DNA from: Ketobacter sp964016105
GTDB lineage: Bacteria > Pseudomonadota > Gammaproteobacteria > Pseudomonadales > Ketobacteraceae
Direction: 5' to 3'
Assembly (NCBI GenBank): GCA_964016105.1
Contig: CAXHEX010000018.1
Span: 1-64,000, forward strand
DNA length: 64,000 nt
Shown here: in pieces, positions 8,968 to 18,589 of the stretch
How positions within the stretch are numbered: position 1 is the stretch's first letter
Layout of the letters: each line of letters begins with the position of its first letter
Notes under the pieces: model-generated
Seen by the model: the letters and a program-made list of their open reading frames with translations, nothing else
Told to the model about the DNA's origin: nothing
The model's database searches: none
Translations under genes and position numbers: made by a program

Positions 8968-9130
8968 AGTTGCCTCCTGAGCCAAAATTTTGGCTGCATA
9001 AATCCCTTTCAGGCGTGTCAGTTTCGCCCAAAATAATCGGTTGTATTTTCCCGTGTCTAACGGGTTGCTTGAGTAGCCAGTACTAGGCTAAGCTCCCACC
9101 CATTGCTTCAGAATTGGCAGGATTGACAAG

Positions 9131-10186
9131 ATGGCAGGTAATAATGACAGCATGGAAACCCGGGTTGCCGTTGTGACTTTCCCCGTGGGGTTGCTTTCCA
9201 GTGTATTTTCAATGCAGGAAAGCCTGGTGGCGGCAAACTACTGCTCCTACCAGTTTGGCGCCCCCAGAGGCACCTTTAAGGTGGATTTGGTTGGGCAAAG
9301 CACCCAGGGGGTGCAGAGTTATTCGGGAGCACGGGTTCAATGTGTGGGGCCTCTGCCCGATCCCACTGAGGTGGATTTGGTTGTGGTGCCGGCGGGACCG
9401 CCTCCAGTGATTGACCAACCCAGCCTCCAGGCCTGGCTCACTGCCAATGAACAAACCCGTGATTGGCTGGTAGAAACCCACAAGGGGGGCGCTCAGATTG
9501 CCTCAACCTGTACCGGTAGCCTTCTGCTTGCCCACGCAGGGCTGTTGGACGGATTACCCGCCACCACCCATTGGGTGATAGAGCAGGTGGCCCAGCAGCA
9601 ATTCCCCCAAGTGCTTTGGCGTGCCGACGAAACCATGATTGAACACGAAAATGTGATTACCGCTGGCGGAGGTTACATTTACCCGGCGTTGTTACTGCAT
9701 TTGATTCGGCAGTACTTGGGTAACGAGGTGGCGGTGGAAACCTCGCGCATGTTGCTGATGGACGCCCATAATGAACGGCAAGCGGTCTATCGGCAGGGTG
9801 CCCTGGATGTGAAATACCCCAACCCCAGGATTGAGGCGTTGAAACACTTTGTGGCCAGCAATTTCCGCAAGGCCATGTCGTTGGCGGATATGGCGGCGGC
9901 GGTGAGTCTATCGGAAAGAACGTTGATAAGAACCTGTCAGAAAGAGCTGGGTATGACTCCCATGCAATTTGTGCAGCGGGTGCGGGTTGAATCTGTGATG
10001 AATGCCTTGCAGGTGACGGCAGAACCGGTAAATCAAATTGTTTGGGATACGGGCTACGAAGATGTGAGTTCGTTTCAGCGTCTATTCAAGCGTCATACGG
10101 GCCTCACCATGAGTGAATATCGACGTCGTTTTGGTGTAAAAATCTATAACCATGAAGAGCAGCTCAATGGCGCATTCCAAGCCTAG
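9131..10186 (+). CDS. GlxA-family AraC-type transcriptional regulator
   Basis: Residues 10-200 form a DJ-1/PfpI-like domain containing the nucleophile-elbow sequence STCTGSLLLAHAGLLDG and ATTHW. Residues 235-340 carry the two AraC-type helix-turn-helix units (SLADMAAAVSLSERTLIRTC and VNQIVWDTGYEDVSSFQRLF). Such regulators usually sense small metabolites and activate neighbouring catabolic genes. The ligand is not evident. The divergent small membrane protein genes and the lipoprotein hydrolase beyond them are possible targets. The coding end overlaps the beginning of rluF. Confidence 0.85.
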   Translation: MAGNNDSMETRVAVVTFPVGLLSSVFSMQESLVAANYCSYQFGAPRGTFKVDLVGQSTQGVQSYSGARVQCVGPLPDPTEVDLVVVPAGPPPVIDQPSLQAWLTANEQTRDWLVETHKGGAQIASTCTGSLLLAHAGLLDGLPATTHWVIEQVAQQQFPQVLWRADETMIEHENVITAGGGYIYPALLLHLIRQYLGNEVAVETSRMLLMDAHNERQAVYRQGALDVKYPNPRIEALKHFVASNFRKAMSLADMAAAVSLSERTLIRTCQKELGMTPMQFVQRVRVESVMNALQVTAEPVNQIVWDTGYEDVSSFQRLFKRHTGLTMSEYRRRFGVKIYNHEEQLNGAFQA

Positions 10187-10922
10187 CGCTTCATCCCAAC
10201 AGCAGGGCCAGCGGCTAAACAAGTACATCAGCGATTCCGGGTTTTGTTCCCGTCGTGATGCGGATAAGTTAATTGAACAAAAGAGAGTGACTATAAATGG
10301 CCAGTTGCCTCAGTTAGGCACCCGGGTGCTACCGGGTGATACTGTGGTGGTGGATGGCAAGCGCATTCGATCTGTTCCGCAAAACAAATCTGATCGAGTC
10401 TACATCGCCTACCATAAACCCGTTGGCATCACCTGTACCACAGAGCGCCAAGTGAAAGGTAATATTATCCAGGCCGTGGGTCACAAAAAACGCATATTTC
10501 CCATTGGCCGATTGGATAAAGATTCTGAAGGTCTAATTTTTCTTACCAGCGACGGTGACATCGTCAACAAAATTTTGCGGGCAGAGAATGCCCATGAAAA
10601 GGAGTATGTGGTAACCGTGGACAAACCCCTTAGTCGTCAATTTGCTCAACAAATGGCAAAAGGGGTACCTGTACTGGGCAAGATCACTAAACCTTGTGTG
10701 GTACGTGTCCAAAGCCGTTTCGTATTTCGAATTATTCTTACCCAGGGATTAAACCGTCAGATTCGACGCATGTGCGAGCACTTTGGTTATGAGGTGACTA
10801 AGTTAAAGCGTGTGCGGATTATGAGTGTGAGTTTAGCGGGACTTAAGCCGGGCCAGTGGCGAGATCTGTCTAAGCAAGAAATGGTAGAGATCAATAGAGC
10901 CGTGGCCGGGTCTAAAAAATAA
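10167..10922 (+). CDS. rluF: 23S rRNA pseudouridine synthase RluF-type
   Basis: It has an N-terminal S4 RNA-binding domain (RLNKYISDSGFCSRRDADKL) followed by the RsuA/RluB/E/F catalytic domain. GRLDKDSEGLIFLT contains the catalytic Asp, and QGLNRQIRRMCEHFGYEV is the RluF-specific stretch. RluF converts a uridine (2604 in E. coli numbering) of 23S rRNA to pseudouridine. The ATG at 10167 is chosen because AAGAG precedes it at suitable spacing; an ATG at 10152 is possible. Either start lies inside the tail of the upstream regulator gene, suggesting translational coupling although the functions are unrelated. Confidence 0.85.
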   Translation: MAHSKPSASSQQQGQRLNKYISDSGFCSRRDADKLIEQKRVTINGQLPQLGTRVLPGDTVVVDGKRIRSVPQNKSDRVYIAYHKPVGITCTTERQVKGNIIQAVGHKKRIFPIGRLDKDSEGLIFLTSDGDIVNKILRAENAHEKEYVVTVDKPLSRQFAQQMAKGVPVLGKITKPCVVRVQSRFVFRIILTQGLNRQIRRMCEHFGYEVTKLKRVRIMSVSLAGLKPGQWRDLSKQEMVEINRAVAGSKK

Positions 10923-11192
10923 CGGTTATTTTATCTTGGTTGTTAAGTGAGCAAGTGCCAGTCAGGCTGGTGAATTCTGCGTCAATCAAACTTGAAGTTT
11001 TCTGATTCTGGGGCCTTACTTATTGGGCAATACTGGCTCGCCATGGGGCCTGTGAGCACAGCTATCGAGCATAAAGAACCACCTGCCCGAAGGCTTGCGT
11101 CCAACGAAACCCAGTGATTTGCCAGTGGTAAAAATAGCGGGAATTTGCATAGAACTTGCAGCACCGTTTTCAGTTTCTTTTTTCACTAGCCG

Positions 11193-13721
11193 ATGGATAT
11201 CCCTTACGTGACTCAACCTCCTCCGCCTTATACCGAGTACGATCGCACTGCCATGACCAAGGACGCTCTCAAGCGTGGTTTCCTGGACAACCTTTTTTTC
11301 TTACAGGGAAAGTTTCCTGCCCTGGCCACCAACATCGACTACTATCGTGCTTTGTCTCATACCGTTCGAGATCGAATGTTACACCGCTGGATAAGCACAG
11401 CGGCGGCCTACACCGAGCAGGGCTCACGGACCGTCTGTTACTTGTCAGCAGAGTTTTTGATGGGGCCGCATTTGGGGAATAATCTGATCAATCTAGGTAT
11501 CTATGACACTGTGCGTGATATGGTGGATGAGCTGGGTTTAAGCTTTGAAGATCTGCTGGCCCAAGAACAGGAGCCTGGTTTGGGTAATGGCGGCCTGGGG
11601 CGGCTGGCGGCGTGTTTTATCGATTCGCTGGCTACCCTGGAAATGCCTGCGGTGGGTTATGGCATTCGCTATGAATTTGGTATTTTTGAACAGGCCATCG
11701 TAGACGGTTGGCAGGCAGAGAAAACCGATAAATGGTTGAAGTTCGGCAATCCCTGGGAGATTCCCCGTCCACAGTGGGTACAAGAGGTGAAATTCGGTGG
11801 CCACACCGAGAAGTACCAAGATGACTTGGGGCGACTTCGTACCCGCTGGATTCCCGCGAAAACCGTTAATGGTATACCTTTTGATACGCCTATTCTGGGT
11901 TACCGAAATAATACCGCTAACACCCTGCGGCTATGGAAATCAGAAGCTCCGGTCTCCTTTGATTTTGAAGTGTTTAATCGCGGTGATTATTATGGCGCCG
12001 TTGATCAAAAGGTAATCTCAGAAAATATCAGTAAGGTGTTGTACCCCAATGATGAGCAATTGAAAGGAAAAGAGCTGAGACTGGAGCAGCAGTACTTTTT
12101 TGTGGCCTGCTCATTGAAAGACATGATGCGAGTGTTGGCTCTGCAGAAAATCCCCTTGAGTCGCTTCCATGAAAAGTTTGCAGTTCAGCTTAATGATACC
12201 CATCCCGCCATAGGGGTGGCTGAATTGATGCGTCTGTTACTGGATGAGCATGCCATGGCATGGCAAGACGCGTGGGACATCACCCAGCGCACCTTTGCCT
12301 ACACCAACCATACCTTGCTACCGGAAGCCCTGGAGCAATGGCCCCTTTCCCTTTTTGCCCGGGTTTTGCCGCGGCATCTGGAGATTATTTACGAAATCAA
12401 TAGCCGTTTCCTGGATCAGGTTCGAATTAAGTTTTTAGGCGACGAAGCGCGGGTGTCGCGACTGTCCATTATAAACGAAGGCGGTGAACGCTATATTAGA
12501 ATGGCCCATCTTGCCTGCGTGGGAAGTCACGCCATCAACGGTGTGGCGGAGCTGCACTCCGAGCTATTGAAAAAAGATGTGTTGAAAGATTTTTACGAGC
12601 TTTGGCCAGATAAATTCCGCAATAAAACCAATGGTGTCACGCCACGGCGCTGGATGGTGCTGTCTAATCCAAAATTGACCGAATTAATAACCGAAAGCAT
12701 TGGCAGTGATTGGATTAAAGATCTGGATCAACTGAAAAAGCTTGAACCCATGGTGGAGGACAAAGGCTTTCGAAAAGCCTGGTGGGATATCAAGCATGCT
12801 AACAAGCAAGCGTTCGCTAAGTTCATAGCCAATACCACTGGCATATTGATTAATCCAGAGTCCATGTTCGATTTTCAGGTGAAGCGGATTCACGAATACA
12901 AGCGTCAACATTTGATGGTGTTGCATATTATTGCTTTGTATCGTCAGCTAAAAGACAACCCCAATATGGAAATTCCGCCCCGTACCTTTTTGTTTGGTGG
13001 TAAAGCCGCTCCCGGATATCATTTGGCTAAACGTATCATTAAGTTGATTACCTCTGTGGGTGACGTCATTAACAATGATCCGGATATTCGTGATCAGTTG
13101 AAGGTGGTATTTGTACCCAATTTCAATGTGACCAATGGCCAGAAGATCTATCCAGCAGCGGATCTTTCGGAGCAGATTTCTACTGCGGGCAAAGAAGCCT
13201 CGGGCACTGGTAATATGAAGTTCTCCATGAATGGTGCGCTCACCATAGGCACCTTGGATGGGGCAAACGTGGAAATCAGAGAAGAGGTGGGTGCCGATAA
13301 TTTCTTCCTGTTTGGATTGACCACGGAAGAAGTTTACGAACTCAGAAACCACGGCTATGACCCCCACAGCTACTACTTAAATAACCCCCAACTGAAAGAT
13401 GTCATCGACTTGATTCGCCACGGGTTCTTTTCCCACGGGGATGGAGAATTATTCAGTGTTATAACCGATGGCCTTATGCATCACGATCCCTATATGTTGT
13501 TGGCGGATTTTGATTCCTATGTGAAGTGCCAGAGTCGGGTATCGGACGCTTTCCGCGACCGGGACCAGTGGACTCGTATGTCCATCTTGAATGCCGCTCG
13601 CACCGGCAAGTTTTCTTCTGACCGATCCATACAGCAGTATTGTGATGATATCTGGCAAACCAAACCTGTTCCCATCAACTTAATGTCACAGAATGAGGTG
13701 AAAGAAGGCTTCTCTCAGTAA
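11193..13721 (+). CDS. glgP: Glycogen/starch/alpha-glucan phosphorylase
   Basis: An 842-residue member of glycosyltransferase family 35, full length. It releases glucose-1-phosphate from alpha-1,4-glucans using pyridoxal phosphate. The PLP-lysine region EASGTGNMKFSMNGALTIGT, the loop LGNGGLGRLAACF, and QLNDTHPAIGVAELMR are all present. The ATG has no good ribosome site and alternative starts exist a few codons in. No other glycogen gene is nearby, so it stands alone rather than in a glg operon. A 270-base stretch upstream holds no convincing gene. Confidence 0.92.
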   Translation: MDIPYVTQPPPPYTEYDRTAMTKDALKRGFLDNLFFLQGKFPALATNIDYYRALSHTVRDRMLHRWISTAAAYTEQGSRTVCYLSAEFLMGPHLGNNLINLGIYDTVRDMVDELGLSFEDLLAQEQEPGLGNGGLGRLAACFIDSLATLEMPAVGYGIRYEFGIFEQAIVDGWQAEKTDKWLKFGNPWEIPRPQWVQEVKFGGHTEKYQDDLGRLRTRWIPAKTVNGIPFDTPILGYRNNTANTLRLWKSEAPVSFDFEVFNRGDYYGAVDQKVISENISKVLYPNDEQLKGKELRLEQQYFFVACSLKDMMRVLALQKIPLSRFHEKFAVQLNDTHPAIGVAELMRLLLDEHAMAWQDAWDITQRTFAYTNHTLLPEALEQWPLSLFARVLPRHLEIIYEINSRFLDQVRIKFLGDEARVSRLSIINEGGERYIRMAHLACVGSHAINGVAELHSELLKKDVLKDFYELWPDKFRNKTNGVTPRRWMVLSNPKLTELITESIGSDWIKDLDQLKKLEPMVEDKGFRKAWWDIKHANKQAFAKFIANTTGILINPESMFDFQVKRIHEYKRQHLMVLHIIALYRQLKDNPNMEIPPRTFLFGGKAAPGYHLAKRIIKLITSVGDVINNDPDIRDQLKVVFVPNFNVTNGQKIYPAADLSEQISTAGKEASGTGNMKFSMNGALTIGTLDGANVEIREEVGADNFFLFGLTTEEVYELRNHGYDPHSYYLNNPQLKDVIDLIRHGFFSHGDGELFSVITDGLMHHDPYMLLADFDSYVKCQSRVSDAFRDRDQWTRMSILNAARTGKFSSDRSIQQYCDDIWQTKPVPINLMSQNEVKEGFSQ

Positions 13722-13832
13722 CTTTTCTTTGAAATCAATGGGGTTTAGGCCCCATTGGTTCGTGCTAAACCTTTCACCCTGGTCTATACCTAATCTATAG
13801 CAAGCAGGTATGTGTGCAGGGTGATGGTATCC

Positions 13833-15476
13833 ATGAATCCACGGAAAGATGACACTGAATTCAAATTAGCTCCCCCGAAAATCAATGATTTACGCCGTTC
13901 TAACCGGTTGAGAATTGCTTCTTTTGGCTTTGCCGGCTGTTTTTTTATTCTGTTTGGGGCGTTTAGCCTGACCGGATGGCTGGATAACACGGTGACCACA
14001 TTATTTGCCTGTGTTGCCGGTGCATTAATCGCCTTTGCCGATGCCATGTACATTCGACAAATGGACCACACCATCGGTTTAATGTCCGATGCCTTGGAAG
14101 ACACCAATCGGGACGTGAACGATGTTTCTCAGGAGTTTGTGTTGCCTGAGAGCTCACCTGTTAAGAAAATTAGCCAGGTCATAGCGGAACGTGACAATCG
14201 GGTGAGGGAAATGGTCTACCGAGTTCGCCATGGTATTTTGGGTGTGTCCTGCCATGCCGCCCGGTTAGCCAATTCTCTGGAAGACACCGCAAGACTGTCT
14301 GAGGTGCAGAGAAGCTTGGCAGAAAAGGTGTTTTCCGCCAGCGAAACCAACCGTGATGCAGTGACCTTGGCCCAGGAGCAGGCGTCTGATCTGGACCAGG
14401 TCACCACTCGCCAACGCACTGCGGCCACTGAGTCCCAAACGGAGCTGAACAATGTACTGACGCGGGTTAATGATGTTGAAGGCAAGTTGAAACAGTTTTA
14501 TCAAACCGTGGAAAATCTGGCCCAGAATTCCCAGGAAATTGGCCAGGTGGTGAAATTAATCAGCGGAATCTCCGATCAAACCAACCTGTTGGCACTGAAT
14601 GCCGCCATAGAAGCATCCAACGCTGGGGAAGCGGGTAAGGGTTTTGCCGTGGTGGCCACTGAGGTGCGAGAGCTGGCGGAGCAGGTTAAGAAGGCAACCC
14701 AGGGTATTAACTCCAGCATTGAACGTATGGTGGTTATGGTTGAAGACACCCGGGAGCAAACCACGGACATACACAGCCATGTGGATGCCACGGCCACCTC
14801 TGTGCGCCAGGCTGCAGAACGGTTTGAGAGTATGGTGCAGGAATATATGGAAATGGGAAAGCACATAAGCCAAACCAGCGAGGCTATCCATAGTTTGGGT
14901 GACACTAATAGCCATATTCACTCCCTGGTTTCCGAGATTCACGAGAGTTGTGGCCAAGTCTCCAACCGCATGCATGACGGCGAACAGTACCTAATAAAAG
15001 TATCCAAAGCCACTGAGCAAATCCAAGAATTTGCTTCTTCGTTTCAAGTGGGGTCGGATCACATGGAGCAGGTGGTCAATAAGCTCAATGAATACTGTCG
15101 AGACCTGGGTGGCATCGTTAGTAATGGCGTTCCCCTCAACTCCAGCGATAGTGATTATGACCAGGACCATGTGAAACTCAAAATTTCGGATGATGAGTTA
15201 CAGTCCTTTGGCCGTTCGCTACAGGCCGATATAGGGGATCTCACCTACCTGGTAGTGGAAACCAGCATGGGTGACATGATTCATACCAATGGCGCTGTTC
15301 CCGATAATACACAAATCCGGCGGCGAGCCATGGAAGGCAAGAAGAAGATGATTTTGCAGACCTACACTCACCAAGACGAAATCTATCTGGATTTTGCTTT
15401 CCCGGTACATTACCAACGAAACTATTGGGGTTCCTTACGGGTAGGCTTTCGCGCAGACAAATTCATAGCAGCCTAG
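13833..15476 (+). CDS. Methyl-accepting chemotaxis protein with C-terminal sensor-like domain
   Basis: Two closely spaced hydrophobic helices near the N terminus (about residues 30-75) leave almost no periplasmic loop. A long coiled-coil signalling domain follows, with the conserved hairpin ISDQTNLLALNAAIEASNAGE and GKGFAVVATEVRELAEQ, which contacts CheA/CheW. After it, about 110 residues at the C terminus fold separately (TYLVVETSMGDMIHTNG...DFAFPVHYQRNYWGSLRVGF), reminiscent of a Cache/PAS-type ligand domain but in the cytoplasm. Sensing is therefore probably intracellular. The start at 13833 is preferred for its GGGTGAT; an ATG at 13812 is possible. The hydrogenase cytochrome gene follows by 22 bases and may be cotranscribed. 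Confidence 0.8.
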   Translation: MNPRKDDTEFKLAPPKINDLRRSNRLRIASFGFAGCFFILFGAFSLTGWLDNTVTTLFACVAGALIAFADAMYIRQMDHTIGLMSDALEDTNRDVNDVSQEFVLPESSPVKKISQVIAERDNRVREMVYRVRHGILGVSCHAARLANSLEDTARLSEVQRSLAEKVFSASETNRDAVTLAQEQASDLDQVTTRQRTAATESQTELNNVLTRVNDVEGKLKQFYQTVENLAQNSQEIGQVVKLISGISDQTNLLALNAAIEASNAGEAGKGFAVVATEVRELAEQVKKATQGINSSIERMVVMVEDTREQTTDIHSHVDATATSVRQAAERFESMVQEYMEMGKHISQTSEAIHSLGDTNSHIHSLVSEIHESCGQVSNRMHDGEQYLIKVSKATEQIQEFASSFQVGSDHMEQVVNKLNEYCRDLGGIVSNGVPLNSSDSDYDQDHVKLKISDDELQSFGRSLQADIGDLTYLVVETSMGDMIHTNGAVPDNTQIRRRAMEGKKKMILQTYTHQDEIYLDFAFPVHYQRNYWGSLRVGFRADKFIAA

Positions 15477-15498
15477 CGGGCTGTTAAAGGATGCTTAC

Positions 15499-16203
15499 AT
15501 GCTTTCTGATGACCAAACGAAAGAACTGGATCAACAAGCTAAAAGAGTTAAATCCATCTATGTGTTTCAGGCCCCGGTCAGAATTTGGCATTGGGTGACT
15601 GTATTCAGTATGTTGGTGATGATTGTAACCGGTATATTCATTGGTGGGCCATTTTTGGTGCAACCTGCAAAGGATGCCGATGTGTTTTTAATGGGATACG
15701 TGCGTTTTGCTCACTTTGCGGCCGCCTATATTTTTACCATTGGTTTAGTGGCTCGCGCCTATTGGGCCATTGTGGGTAATGAGCACTCACGTCAACTTTT
15801 TCTGCCACCCATTTTTAACTTTCAGTGGTGGAGCGAGGTGATGTTTGAGTTTCGCTGGTATTTCTTTTTGGAAGATCAACCTAAGAAATACGCTGGCCAT
15901 AATCCGCTGGCGTTAGCGATGATGTTTTACTTTTTTGTGTTTGGTAGTCTGGTGATGATCGCTACAGGTTTCGCGTTATATAGTGAAGCTTTTGGCCCCG
16001 GTCATTGGAGCCATGCCACCTTTGGTTGGTTGATTCCCCTGTTCGGTGACAGTCAGACGGTACGCATGATTCACCGCTTAGTTATGTGGTTTCAAATAAG
16101 CTTTATCACCGTCCACATTTACGCCGCAGTGCGAGAAGATATCATGAGTCGACAGAGTATTATTTCTACCATGGTAAGTGGTCGACGTACTTTTAAAGAC
16201 TAA
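15499..16203 (+). CDS. hyaC: Ni/Fe-hydrogenase b-type cytochrome subunit (HyaC/HupC family)
   Basis: A 234-residue di-heme membrane cytochrome b. The N-terminal VFQAPVRIWHWVTVFSM contains the first heme-ligand His. Further family signatures are SHWAEVMFEFRWYFF-like (here WWSEVMFEFRWYFF), GHNPLALAMMF and MIHRLVMWFQISFITVHIY. HyaC passes electrons from the hydrogenase small subunit to quinone. The ribosome site AAGGA lies 9 bases before the ATG. It converges on the hydrogenase small-subunit gene 39 bases away, rather than following a large-subunit gene as is usual. Confidence 0.85.
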   Translation: MLSDDQTKELDQQAKRVKSIYVFQAPVRIWHWVTVFSMLVMIVTGIFIGGPFLVQPAKDADVFLMGYVRFAHFAAAYIFTIGLVARAYWAIVGNEHSRQLFLPPIFNFQWWSEVMFEFRWYFFLEDQPKKYAGHNPLALAMMFYFFVFGSLVMIATGFALYSEAFGPGHWSHATFGWLIPLFGDSQTVRMIHRLVMWFQISFITVHIYAAVREDIMSRQSIISTMVSGRRTFKD

Positions 16204-16242
16204 CAATCAACAACTTCTGAGTTCGTGATCCGGAGTTAATGA

Positions 16243-17322
16243 TCAGTTATTCTTGTTTTTTGATTGTGCTCGCTTGAGGGCGCTTACTGCGGCATGGGCG
16301 GCAACGGCTGCTCCTATGGTGCCTGCAACACCCTTACCCAGTTTGTCCGCATTGACTTCCACTCCGAACTTGTGCACGTCGGTAATATGGTCGTAAAAAG
16401 AACCTTTATCCCAGAAACCATCTTCGGAGCAGCCAATGCAGGGGTGGCCCGCTTGAATGGGGAATGAAAGTCCGCCATTCCAACGAATGGTGGAACAGGC
16501 GTTGTAGCTGGTGGGGCCCTTGCAGCCCATTTTGTAGAGACAAAAGCCTTTGCGTGCACCTTCATCATCCCATTCTTCCACGAACTGGCCAGCATCAAAG
16601 TGGGGACGTCGATAGCATTTATCATGGATGCGCTGGCTGTAGAACATTTTTGGCCTGCCCTGTCGATCCAGTTCCGGCAGTCTCTCGAAGGTGACTATGT
16701 AGGCGATTACCGCTGTCATCACCTCAGCAATGGGAGGGCAGCCGGGTACTTTTATGATGGGTTTTGAGGGTATACCTGGCATCTTGTGAACCGGAACTGC
16801 CCGGGTTGGGTTTGGCCTTGCGGCTTGTACGCAACCCCAAGACGCACAAGAGCCCCATGAAATGATGGCTTTACAGTGCTCGGCCGCATGTAGCAGTTGG
16901 TCGCTGAAGGGTTTACCACCAATTATGCAGGACATGCCTTCTTGGTTTAAGGGTGGGTTGCCTTCCACCGCAAGAATATAGTTGCCATCGTATTTTTCAA
17001 TGGTTTCCCCAATGATCGCTTCAGCCTGATGTCCCGCTGCCGCCATGATGGTGTCATCGTAGTCCAATGAAATCATGGACAGAATCACGTCCTTGGCCAA
17101 GGGGTGGGCGGAGCGGATAAAAGATTCTGAACAACAAGTGCATTCCAGCCCATGGAGCCAGAGCACCGGTAGACGAGGTTTGGTTTCCATGGCATGAACA
17201 ATTTGTGGCACCACCGCCGGGCCCAGGCCCAGGGCTGAGGCAGTTAAACTGCAAAACTTCATAAAACTACGCCGGGTAATGCCTTGTCGACGCATCACCT
17301 CATAGAATGTTTCCACCTTCAT
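16243..17322 (-). CDS. hyaA: [NiFe]-hydrogenase small subunit, group 1d-like (oxygen-tolerant type)
   Basis: A twin-arginine signal (ITRRSFMKF) directs export of the folded subunit. The FeS ligands are present: CTCC at 61-64, GSCASWGC at 157-164, PGCPP, HDKCYRRPHFDAG, GFCLYKMGCKG and HPCIGCSEDGFWD. The extra cysteines in CTCC and GSCASWGC match the six-Cys proximal cluster of oxygen-tolerant hydrogenases such as E. coli Hyd-1. A weak hydrophobic C-terminal segment fits the membrane anchor. The start at 17322 is chosen for the normal distance to the Tat motif; the frame is open 30 codons further upstream. No large subunit, maturation protease or hyp gene is in the window, which is odd because hyaA and hyaB are normally adjacent. 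Confidence 0.9.
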   Translation of the reverse strand: MKVETFYEVMRRQGITRRSFMKFCSLTASALGLGPAVVPQIVHAMETKPRLPVLWLHGLECTCCSESFIRSAHPLAKDVILSMISLDYDDTIMAAAGHQAEAIIGETIEKYDGNYILAVEGNPPLNQEGMSCIIGGKPFSDQLLHAAEHCKAIISWGSCASWGCVQAARPNPTRAVPVHKMPGIPSKPIIKVPGCPPIAEVMTAVIAYIVTFERLPELDRQGRPKMFYSQRIHDKCYRRPHFDAGQFVEEWDDEGARKGFCLYKMGCKGPTSYNACSTIRWNGGLSFPIQAGHPCIGCSEDGFWDKGSFYDHITDVHKFGVEVNADKLGKGVAGTIGAAVAAHAAVSALKRAQSKNKNN

Positions 17323-17389
17323 AAGGAAAACCTTGGCTCGCTGGTTACTTAGGGGTCTTCTATAAGTGTAGATGGGTTTTTGGCAATGC

Positions 17390-18559
17390 TCAGATTGATT
17401 GTAAACCAGCACTGGAGCAGTTCAGTCGCGTGCTCAATTTGTCAAAAAACGCCTGATTTACCTCCAGCTCCTCAGGGGTGATGACTCCGGTTTTTTGGGG
17501 AGAGCCAGCAAGAAAAAGCTCAGCGAAGCAGGCCAGAGGTATTGACGTCAGTTCAGCCATAGTCAAATCCTTCTCTGGTTGAAATCCATAGGCAATTTGT
17601 TGGCTCTCACCATTTAGCTTCCCCTCAGCCCATGCAAAAAGCGCAGGCATACTTTTTGGCAAACTAGTTGTGTCATCGTCATTGAGTTGCACAAAAGGTA
17701 ATACCAGCTTCGCCAGTGTTTTCATGAGCCTTGCTGCAGACAGGGTGTTCAGCGTGCGCAGTTTAATTAGTAAGGAAAGTGCTTTGAGCAATAGGATTTT
17801 GTTGCCCACATCCACCATCAGATTGGCGCATTCCTGTACATCCTGGTAGCGTCTGGGAAGGGTGATGGCTTCTGGATGTCCCACACTCCAGCCCTGGATT
17901 TTCCCTCCCCCGGGGTATTGAAACACGTAAGACTTTAAAGGTTGTGTTTGGTGCAGTTGGCCGTTTGACCAAACTTGAATTTTACCGGAGATTTGTTGCA
18001 TCCAGTGGATAATCGCCGCAGGTACTTGCTGCGCCTGGGCAACGCTGCGTATTTCGTGGGCGGTAATGTCGCTATCACTATGTATTGACCAACCCGTGTA
18101 GAGTTTCCTCACCGAGTCCAGTTGGTCCGCTGCTTTACGGGCTAAAAGGTTAGTGATGCCCGGGCTAGCTCCTGCGCCCAAAAGCACGCTGACGCCTTCA
18201 TCTTTAGCCCAATTATCCAGTTTAAGCAGTTCTTTGGTAGGCTCCCAATCATCACAAATATCAACATAGTTACAGCGGCTTTCAACGGCACATCGCACGA
18301 TGGTTTCTGCCAATAGATAGTAAGGTCCCGTTGTGTTGATAACCAGTGACTTGCCTTCCATCTGCTCCATTAGGGCATGTTGGTCTTGTACGTCCAAAAT
18401 AACTTTTTGCGCCTTCGCACTGTTGGACAGTGTGATATCTGGTACTGAATCCAGTCTTCTGTCGGCCATAGTAAGTTGAGAAATGGCACTGTTGTGAGCC
18501 AATATTTGAAGCGCTGGCTGGGCCATTTGTCCTGCAGCCCCCAGAAATAGAACGTTCAT
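17390..18559 (-). CDS. Saccharopine dehydrogenase-like NAD(P)-dependent oxidoreductase
   Basis: The N terminus (VLFLGAAGQMAQPALQIL) is a Rossmann nucleotide-binding loop. It is followed by DVQDQHAL, VINTTGPYY and CNYVDICDDW, and then GAGASPGITNLLARKAAD, the hallmark of the saccharopine-dehydrogenase/homospermidine-synthase-like family. The reaction is unknown; relatives act on amino acids or fatty-acid derivatives. AAGGA lies upstream of the ATG. A TetR gene is divergent with 150 bases between, and a palindrome in that gap suggests TetR control of this gene. Confidence 0.75.
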   Translation of the reverse strand: MNVLFLGAAGQMAQPALQILAHNSAISQLTMADRRLDSVPDITLSNSAKAQKVILDVQDQHALMEQMEGKSLVINTTGPYYLLAETIVRCAVESRCNYVDICDDWEPTKELLKLDNWAKDEGVSVLLGAGASPGITNLLARKAADQLDSVRKLYTGWSIHSDSDITAHEIRSVAQAQQVPAAIIHWMQQISGKIQVWSNGQLHQTQPLKSYVFQYPGGGKIQGWSVGHPEAITLPRRYQDVQECANLMVDVGNKILLLKALSLLIKLRTLNTLSAARLMKTLAKLVLPFVQLNDDDTTSLPKSMPALFAWAEGKLNGESQQIAYGFQPEKDLTMAELTSIPLACFAELFLAGSPQKTGVITPEELEVNQAFFDKLSTRLNCSSAGLQSI

Positions 18560-18589
18560 TTCATAGATCCTTATGTTTTTACAAGTAAA

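Noticed and set aside
11032..11163. A 44-codon minus-strand frame (MQIPAIFTTGKSLGF...) between rluF and glgP
   Set aside because: No ribosome site, a different minus-strand frame is equally open there, and no sequence support was found.
16243..17412. A longer hydrogenase small subunit starting at 17412
   Set aside because: It would put 30 extra residues before the Tat signal and overlap the neighbouring gene; the ATG at 17322 has a better context.
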